Source of the DNA: Cytophagales bacterium
Lineage (GTDB): Bacteria > Bacteroidota > Bacteroidia > Cytophagales > Spirosomataceae
Assembly: GCA_013298125.1 (NCBI GenBank)
Contig: JAAFJP010000016.1
Coordinates: 62,001-126,000 of the forward strand
Reading direction: 5' to 3'
DNA length: 64,000 nt
In this document: positions 58,783 to 64,000 of the stretch, piece by piece
Layout of the letters: each line of letters opens with the position of its first letter
Numbering within the stretch: the first letter of the stretch is position 1
The notes under the pieces: model-generated
Databases searched by the model: none
Seen by the model: only the letters and a program-made list of their open reading frames with translations
What the model was told of the DNA's origin: nothing
Translations under genes and position numbers: made by a program

Positions 58783-59796
58783 TCATCTTTTGATTTCTCC
58801 TGTCCCTCTAAAAATTATCGAATTTGGAATTAATCCCACCAGTTTTTTCTCAAAACTAACCGCTGGAATTCCTAAAATATCCGCCACTTTATCACCCATC
58901 AAATACCGCATTTGGGCGGCTGGGAATGATTTAAGAAGTGGATTTTCGATAAACTTTTCTATCGTGTCTAATAAGGCTTTGGTCAATAATTTGCCTTCTT
59001 CTGAGGGTCTGAATTGACGTTTGGCGATTACTTTATCAATCATAAAAGCCTCCCGTAAGTTATTCGGAATCAGTTGTTTATCTATTCCCATGATGGTAGA
59101 AACGACATTCCAGAAATGTAAGTATGCTTCTGAATCTGACTCAGAAGGCTCTTCGCCAGATTTTCTTAATCCTCTAATCACGATATACGAAAACGCTCCG
59201 TTTGTTCCTGCCATATCTTCTTGATTGACGGGTTTACCCCAAGCCAAATCCCATTTACCATGATATTCTGTAAAAAAGCGAATGGCGGCGTGCATTAGTC
59301 TGACTTTCAATATTTTACGAGTGGCTTCACCATTTGTCCAGTTTTTTTCTTGGGTAATTATTTGGACAAATTCGCCTGTTTCTTCTAATCGTTTTAGCGT
59401 ATCGGTTTGGATTCTTTGGGACATTGCCAAGACTTTTGCACCATCTGCCCCAGCATAACAATAGGGCAAGGAATAACAGGCTAACATCAACCCAATTTGG
59501 TTCTGATTTTTCTGGAAAAATTGTATGCCTTGTTGCATTAGTTTCTTATCGGCAAAATCGGGTAAGGTATTATTTTGTTCAATAAATTCGTTGATAATTT
59601 TGTAGGAAGATGTTGATTCTGAACTATTTAGCCATCCAAACATTGTGCGTACTCCTGCAATGCCTTCGGTGTCGTGCAGACGTTGAATGACATCATCTGC
59701 CAGAGGGTCGCCCGTCTGACGGAGTTTATCCATGAGTTCGTTGGAGTATTGACGGGTTTGTTTTATTGCTTTCATTTCTTGGAGTTGAAGAGTCAT
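58783..59796 (-). CDS. Oxygenase MpaB/DUF2236 family protein (latex-clearing-protein-like)
   Basis: A 337-residue helical protein of the MpaB/rubber-oxygenase (DUF2236) family, whose characterised members are b-type haem oxygenases or membrane oxygenases. Family landmarks are TMFGWLNSSESTSS, the KVRLMHAAIRFF helix with its haem-contact His near the middle, and ESDSEAYLHFWNVVSTIMGID. The ATG at 59796 (MTLQLQEMKAIKQTRQ) is chosen; the upstream start would be unusually close to the divergent sigma gene. The substrate is unknown. Confidence 0.85.
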   Translation of the reverse strand: MTLQLQEMKAIKQTRQYSNELMDKLRQTGDPLADDVIQRLHDTEGIAGVRTMFGWLNSSESTSSYKIINEFIEQNNTLPDFADKKLMQQGIQFFQKNQNQIGLMLACYSLPYCYAGADGAKVLAMSQRIQTDTLKRLEETGEFVQIITQEKNWTNGEATRKILKVRLMHAAIRFFTEYHGKWDLAWGKPVNQEDMAGTNGAFSYIVIRGLRKSGEEPSESDSEAYLHFWNVVSTIMGIDKQLIPNNLREAFMIDKVIAKRQFRPSEEGKLLTKALLDTIEKFIENPLLKSFPAAQMRYLMGDKVADILGIPAVSFEKKLVGLIPNSIIFRGTGEIKR

Positions 59797-59913
59797 AGTA
59801 GTTAAAGAGTTATAGTAGTTAAAAAGTTTTTGATTTTTACAAATAATCAATCCCCACCCAACCATTTTACCCAAATTTTCATCTTATAATTGAAACCGAT
59901 TTTAACATTATTT

Positions 59914-60453
59914 ATGCCCGATAAATACTCACCATATATCCAACAATTTCGAGCGGGGAATCATCTTATTTTTGAGACGATTTACCAAGAACTTTCGCCC
60001 AAAATGTATGGCGTTTGTTTGCGGTATGCCTCGGATAAGGATGAAGCGAAGGATATTTTACAAGAAAGTTTTATCAAGATTTATCATCAACTCAAATCGT
60101 TTAGGGACGAAGGTTCATTTGAAGGGTGGGCGAGAAAAATTGTGGTAAATACGGCTTTGGAATATTTCAGAACTAAAACAAAATATCAAAATGTGCCTTT
60201 ACAGGATTTTGAGGAGGTTTTTGAGATAGAAAATGATGAGGATATTCTGAGTGATTTGAGTTTTCAAGAAATGCTTTTGCTGGTTCAAGAACTACCACCT
60301 ACGTACAGGATGGTCTTTAATCTCTATGCTTTTGAAGGCATGAAGCATCGTGAAATTGCTGAACAATTGGGGATTTCGGAAGGGACTTCAAAGTCTAATT
60401 TATCAGATGCCAGAAGGATTTTGCAGAAGAAATTGAGTGGAATTTTAAGATAA
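59914..60453 (+). CDS. ECF-type RNA polymerase sigma factor
   Basis: A 179-residue sigma factor. The start is placed at ATG 59914 (MPDKYSPYIQQFRAGN) because the longer frame starts with TTG. Region 2 is recognised in LSPKMYGVCLRYASDKDEAKDILQESFIKIYHQL; region 4 is ELPPTYRMVFNLYAFEGMKHREIAEQLGISEGTSKSNLSDARRIL. It precedes by 88 bases a gene whose product has an anti-sigma-like N-terminus and a beta-barrel-like C-terminus, a pairing common in Bacteroidota. A palindromic element lies between the two genes. It is divergent from the MpaB-like gene. Confidence 0.92.
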   Translation: MPDKYSPYIQQFRAGNHLIFETIYQELSPKMYGVCLRYASDKDEAKDILQESFIKIYHQLKSFRDEGSFEGWARKIVVNTALEYFRTKTKYQNVPLQDFEEVFEIENDEDILSDLSFQEMLLLVQELPPTYRMVFNLYAFEGMKHREIAEQLGISEGTSKSNLSDARRILQKKLSGILR

Positions 60454-60457
60454 AATA

Positions 60458-60523
60458 CTGTAGCTCGAAGTGGCACTTCGAGAATCGGACTCCAGCGTCT
60501 CGAAGTGCCACTTCGAGCTACAG
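60458..60523. repeat. Palindromic element, CTCGAAGT-GGC-ACTTCGAG hairpins
   Basis: Perfect 25-bp arms CTGTAGCTCGAAGTGGCACT... and inverse. Each arm contains its own hairpin CTCGAAGT-loop-ACTTCGAG (loops GGC and GCC), and the centre carries CGGACTCC. It lies between the sigma gene and the barrel protein gene. Confidence 0.93.
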
Positions 60524-60541
60524 TAAGTAGAGATAATAAAA

Positions 60542-62146
60542 ATGGAAAATAATCAAGAACATAAAATAGATAAAATTTTCAGAGACACCTTTGAAAATCA
60601 AGAGGTTACTCCTCCATCGGATGCGTGGATGGGCATACATACCTATACGATTGGGCAGGAAGAAAAGAAGCCAAAAGTTTGGTTGAGATATACTTCGTTA
60701 GCAATGTCGTTTTTATTAGTTTCTGGTTTGGGATTGTGGTATTTTACTGATAATCAGATACTTGTATATAGAAATACACCAAAGTTGCTCTCGCAGAAGG
60801 TGGTCGGTGGGGACACTGACCATGGCGGGAATAAAAGTAAGCCTTTCAACTTCCCGAAAGTTTTAAACTTTCGGGAAGTTCCTCCACATAACATATCTAA
60901 TCTCCCAACAAGTCCAATTCCAATTGTTCATCAGCACACACCAAAATTGCTTACTCCTGAGATGGACTGGTCAGGAGACCAGTCACGGGACGGAGATAGT
61001 ATTTCTTTACCAACGTTGCTGTCGCAAGAGTTGTTGGTGAAAAACATCAAGAACGGCGAAAAAGGAAAAAATGAACCTTTAATCATCGAATTAGAGGATG
61101 ATAGTACGATGATTAAAAATGAAGATTTTGTTGAACCTGTATGTTATTTCAATAATTCCCAAACAGAAACAATTGAAAATAAACCTCTGACTTTAAATGA
61201 CTTATCTGATAAAATGCAAAAAGAGTCTGAGAGGAAGATTGTTGTTTTGAAGGAGAAATTTATTGATAAAAAAGAGGTTTATAAGGCTGATTCTATGGTT
61301 TATGGAGATAAGTTTAGTTTGAGGCATCCGATAATTAGTTATGGATCAGGTACAATGAGAAGTATTTGGGATTTTGGTAATTTTTTAGGAATTGGGAATA
61401 ATGGATTATCAAAAAAATCTTTGCCCTCATATTACGTTGCAAATGGTAGTGTAATCAAAATTAGCATAGCATGGAAAATTAATAAAAAACTACGAATGGG
61501 ACTCGGATTTTCGACAAATTCATTCAATCTTGGCATTCCATATCGTGGTGTATCTGAAAGGAATAATATCGTTACTTCAAATCTATATCTATTTAAAGAA
61601 TTTGAAGGAAAAACATATACTGCACTTACACCTTTTGGTAATTTGAATATTCCTATTTCATCGTTTAATAACTTCCCAAATGATATTCCTAATACTCTTG
61701 ATTCAGTTCGTACAGTAAGGTATCCATATGGACATTCTATGAGAGTAACAGCATTGTCTATTACATCACAATATAATTTATTATCAAAAAACAGGAAAAA
61801 GGGAAAAAAATATGGTTATCAAATGTACGGTTTAGGAGATTTAATAATCCAGAGACAAACTGGATATTCTTATGCTGCACTTGATGAAAAATCATACTTA
61901 AAAGGAGTTTCAACATCACTAATTAATACCGAAGGTTATATTTTTCAAGAAGGAGGTAATTTAGAATATGCCACAGAATATATTTTTGGTCTTCGGTTAG
62001 GGCTTGGTTTTCGTTATCAATTTGCTCGAAAATGGGATTTTTATTTAGAAGGTTCTGGACAATCAAATTTTAATTCATGGGTTAAAGGAACTAATCTTAA
62101 TCAAAGAGCCATTTCTCTACAAGCGGGCATAAACTTAAACCTATAA
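60542..62146 (+). CDS. Anti-sigma-like inner-membrane anchor fused to a beta-barrel-like domain
   Basis: A 534-residue protein. Residues 1-46 look like a cytoplasmic anti-sigma segment (HKIDKIFRDTFENQEVTPPSDAW). A single membrane helix lies at about 49-67 (YTSLAMSFLLVSGLGLWYF). A long low-complexity linker follows (about 75-235), and the last 300 residues show barrel-like strands (KKLRMGLGFSTNSF, ATEYIFGLRLGLGFRYQFARKWDFYLEGSG, ending in LQAGINLNL). The linker residues about 79-166 are made of repeat elements: two copies of a 55- to 60-bp unit (TPKLL...GGDTDHGG and TPKLLTPEMDWSGDQSRDGD), a third partial copy, and a CTTCCCGAAAG palindrome. It probably controls the preceding sigma factor. Topology with both membranes is unexplained. 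Confidence 0.82.
   Translation: MENNQEHKIDKIFRDTFENQEVTPPSDAWMGIHTYTIGQEEKKPKVWLRYTSLAMSFLLVSGLGLWYFTDNQILVYRNTPKLLSQKVVGGDTDHGGNKSKPFNFPKVLNFREVPPHNISNLPTSPIPIVHQHTPKLLTPEMDWSGDQSRDGDSISLPTLLSQELLVKNIKNGEKGKNEPLIIELEDDSTMIKNEDFVEPVCYFNNSQTETIENKPLTLNDLSDKMQKESERKIVVLKEKFIDKKEVYKADSMVYGDKFSLRHPIISYGSGTMRSIWDFGNFLGIGNNGLSKKSLPSYYVANGSVIKISIAWKINKKLRMGLGFSTNSFNLGIPYRGVSERNNIVTSNLYLFKEFEGKTYTALTPFGNLNIPISSFNNFPNDIPNTLDSVRTVRYPYGHSMRVTALSITSQYNLLSKNRKKGKKYGYQMYGLGDLIIQRQTGYSYAALDEKSYLKGVSTSLINTEGYIFQEGGNLEYATEYIFGLRLGLGFRYQFARKWDFYLEGSGQSNFNSWVKGTNLNQRAISLQAGINLNL
60776..61040 (+). repeat. Cluster of coding repeats in the barrel-protein linker
   Basis: Copies at 60776-60837, 60938-60993 and, partly, 61010-61040 share ACACCAAAGTTGCT..., a hairpin with a GGGA/AGGA loop, and CACGGGA. 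Between the first two is the palindrome AACTTCCCGAAAG...CTTTCGGGAAGTT at 60849-60880. Confidence 0.75.
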
Positions 62147-62171
62147 AAAAAGGGGCAAAAAAGCCCCTTTT
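62145..62171. terminator. Bidirectional terminator AAAAGGGGC / GCCCCTTTT
   Basis: Nine-bp stem with an AAAAAA loop and flanking A and T runs, between two convergent genes. Confidence 0.9.
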
Positions 62172-62174
62172 CCA

Positions 62175-64000
62175 TCAAAATAACAATTTTCTCAAAACCC
62201 GAATATTCTCATTATCCTTAAAAGTTGTATTTTCAATCGCTTTTTTCAAATCAGTGTTAGTGGCTAAAACATCATTAAAATTCTCTTTTGAGTTAGCTTT
62301 ATTGGCTGTTTTAACCTTTTCGTAAAAGGTTTGGGCAAGTTCATTTTTATTCAGTTTTTCATAAGTTTTTGCCTCTAAATAATCCTCCAAACGCTCGTCA
62401 ATGTCTGATTGATAGGGTTTCCCGACTCCTAAATTTTCAAGCCAAAGTCTTGCATCAGCGATATTTTTGAGGGCTTCGTTGTATTTTTTATCCTTAAAAT
62501 TTACCACCGCTTGCATCAAATTCATTTCTTTCCAAAGCAATCTTCCTTCCGAAGCACCCTCGTTTGGTAAGACGTTCAGCGTTCGCATATATGTAATTCC
62601 GTCTGTGTATCGGTCATTCAGAATTAAGGTTTTGGCATAAACTAAACCTAAATAATAGTTGTTTGGGAGCGTTTTGCGGTATTTATCGGCAATTTCTAAG
62701 GCAGTTTTATAATTCTTATTTTCGATGTAAAATAACGCCAATGATTTTCCATATCGCCATTGTTTGGGGTCGAGGGAGGCGGCTTTTTCTAAATCAGATA
62801 AATACTGGGGAGACAATATTTTTTCCTTAGATGAATTCTTCAATAACTCCGCTCTTGCTGCATAGAAGGGTGCAAAATCTGGTTCGTTTTTGCAATCAGA
62901 AAAAAGTTGTTTTGCTCCTTCAAAATCTCTGAAATGCCATTTCATTAAGGCTAAATAATACTTTGGCTTCCAATTATTTGTGGCTTTTATTGCCTGTTCT
63001 AAAAGCTCTGCCGTTTCTGGTCGGAAGGGAAAATATTGCTCTGATGACAAACTGACCGCTTTTTCTATTTCATTTTTAAACAGTAAATCATGATATGGCA
63101 ATGTACCTTTCCAGTCAATTTTCAAATTCAAATCATTGAAAAAAACGTCATATTCTGCCATCGATTGCTCAGGCATTTCGTTTTTGATGGCTTGAAAATC
63201 TTGTTTTGAAAATGTCGTAGGTTTATTTAAAGATTGATACGTTAATGTTCTTCGCAAGCCATCATTTAGCGGACTTAATTCTGTTATTTTCTTCAAAAAT
63301 TCTTCTCCTTTTTTCTCATTACCCGTTTTGAAATAACATATTGCACTCAACTGCAAAGCCGTGATATTCTTTGTATTATATTCAAGGCTCTTCTCACAAT
63401 ACTCCAAGGACTTATTATAATTTTTCTCTCGAAAATAGATTTTGGCTAATTCCAAAGATGCCGCCGAACGATATTCTAAACTAATGGAGGCTATATCAAA
63501 CCCATCTTTTGCATCGGTTATTTTATTCAATTTTACATTGATTAATCCGTATAAAAAATTGCTCTGCCCGTCATAAGTATTGATACTCAATGCTTTACGA
63601 GCCAATTCGAGAGCAACCGCATAATTCATTCGTTGATAATTGAGTTGGGCTAAATCGCATAGGGCAGGAATGAAGTAAGGTTCTTTTTTGAGAGATGCCT
63701 GCAACTGTTCCGTTGCTTTATCGTACTCACGCATTTGTAAAAGTGCCTTGCCTTCAAGCCAAAGGGCGTAGGCAGAAGTTTTATCAAAATCTTTGGGTGT
63801 TTCTGTCGGGCGATTCAAAACGCCTTCTTTGGGATCAGAATTATAAGTCAAAATATTATCTCCCAACGTAATTTGGAGATTGTTCTCTTCTTGATAATTA
63901 GGTAAATCTTGTGAGAAAATCTGCATTGGTTTTAAGGAAATTTTCTGGCTCAGAAGCGTTGATTCGCCATTTTTTACCAATAATTCACTATCAATATTTT
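62175..64000 (-). CDS. TPR protein with DUF5107-like context, N-terminus outside window
   Basis: The frame continues past base 64000, so only the last 608 or so residues are seen; the apparent start at 63980 is a TTG within the open frame and not the true start. After a beta-rich opening (KISLKPMQIFSQDLPN...ITLGDNILTYNSDP), the sequence is a chain of TPR repeats: ALWLEGKALLQMREYDKATEQLQASLKKEPYF, ALCDLAQLNYQRMNYAVALELARKALSI, ASLELAKIYFREKNYNKSLEYCEKSLEY and later ones. The pattern of GEVLNRPTETPKDFDK-type linker followed by TPRs matches the C-terminal half of DUF5107 proteins in Bacteroidota, which are linked to carbohydrate metabolism. Exact function unknown. Confidence 0.82.
   Translation of the reverse strand, partial: NIDSELLVKNGESTLLSQKISLKPMQIFSQDLPNYQEENNLQITLGDNILTYNSDPKEGVLNRPTETPKDFDKTSAYALWLEGKALLQMREYDKATEQLQASLKKEPYFIPALCDLAQLNYQRMNYAVALELARKALSINTYDGQSNFLYGLINVKLNKITDAKDGFDIASISLEYRSAASLELAKIYFREKNYNKSLEYCEKSLEYNTKNITALQLSAICYFKTGNEKKGEEFLKKITELSPLNDGLRRTLTYQSLNKPTTFSKQDFQAIKNEMPEQSMAEYDVFFNDLNLKIDWKGTLPYHDLLFKNEIEKAVSLSSEQYFPFRPETAELLEQAIKATNNWKPKYYLALMKWHFRDFEGAKQLFSDCKNEPDFAPFYAARAELLKNSSKEKILSPQYLSDLEKAASLDPKQWRYGKSLALFYIENKNYKTALEIADKYRKTLPNNYYLGLVYAKTLILNDRYTDGITYMRTLNVLPNEGASEGRLLWKEMNLMQAVVNFKDKKYNEALKNIADARLWLENLGVGKPYQSDIDERLEDYLEAKTYEKLNKNELAQTFYEKVKTANKANSKENFNDVLATNTDLKKAIENTTFKDNENIRVLRKLLF

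Overview
The window is a stretch of a Bacteroidota chromosome, most likely from the order Cytophagales (Spirosomataceae/Leadbetterella-like; this placement is inference). It is AT-rich. Markers are a SusC/SusD pair run by an ECF sigma factor and FecR-type anti-sigma factor, a type IX secretion C-terminal domain, BACON domains, DUF4290 next to murA, an XrtN-type exosortase with its VIT-domain partner, and promoters of the TAnnTTTG type. I found no tRNA, rRNA, transposase, phage gene or CRISPR array. Both ends cut through a gene (1-231 and 62175-64000).

Layout. 0.2-9.4 kb: small membrane proteins, a DUF1080 protein, YicC, a large secreted GH42-like/BACON protein and MutS2. 9.6-17.6 kb: a collagen-like lipoprotein, murA with DUF4290, an M13 peptidase and a diacylglycerol-kinase-type gene. 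17.6-23 kb: an exosortase cluster read leftward (VIT/PEP-CTERM-like substrate, exosortase, DUF1361 protein). 23.2-26.3 kb: membrane proteins and a winged-helix regulator; two of the membrane genes share the operator TTACTTTG-N5-CAAAGTAA. 26.4-32 kb: enoyl-CoA hydratase, MFS transporter, FAD oxidoreductase, and an Lrp regulator divergent from alanine dehydrogenase. 34.8-47.6 kb: a polysaccharide utilization locus of sigma factor, FecR, SusC (frameshifted as written), SusD, CE7-like esterase, S1 sulfatase and GH78-like rhamnosidase. 47.7-64 kb: M1 peptidase, MsbA-like ABC exporter, two DUF2911 proteins, an ABC-F protein, a DUF234 ATPase, a C69 peptidase, an MpaB-like protein, a second ECF sigma factor with a membrane-anchored beta-barrel partner, and a TPR protein.

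The most striking feature is the amount of inverted-repeat DNA. More than a dozen palindromic elements from several families lie between genes, inside one another, and in frame inside genes (mutS2, the exosortase, the sulfatase, the 60.5 kb barrel protein). In several places they supply the last codons and stop of a gene. Many share one design: each half is itself a small hairpin, and the variable loop of one half is the reverse complement of the loop of the other half.

The best candidate for an undescribed system joins two distant places. A short putative RNA gene at 32.11-32.19 kb (TTGACA-N17-TATATTTG promoter, strong terminator) carries AAATAGTGGTTAGGT outside its hairpins. The exact reverse complement occurs three times in a 97-bp tandem repeat array at 52.92-53.21 kb, in a gene-free 0.9-kb region holding 13 AACCAC and eight CCTAACCAC sites. 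A small RNA with a multi-site sponge or target is one reading; a shared dispersed DNA motif is the main alternative.
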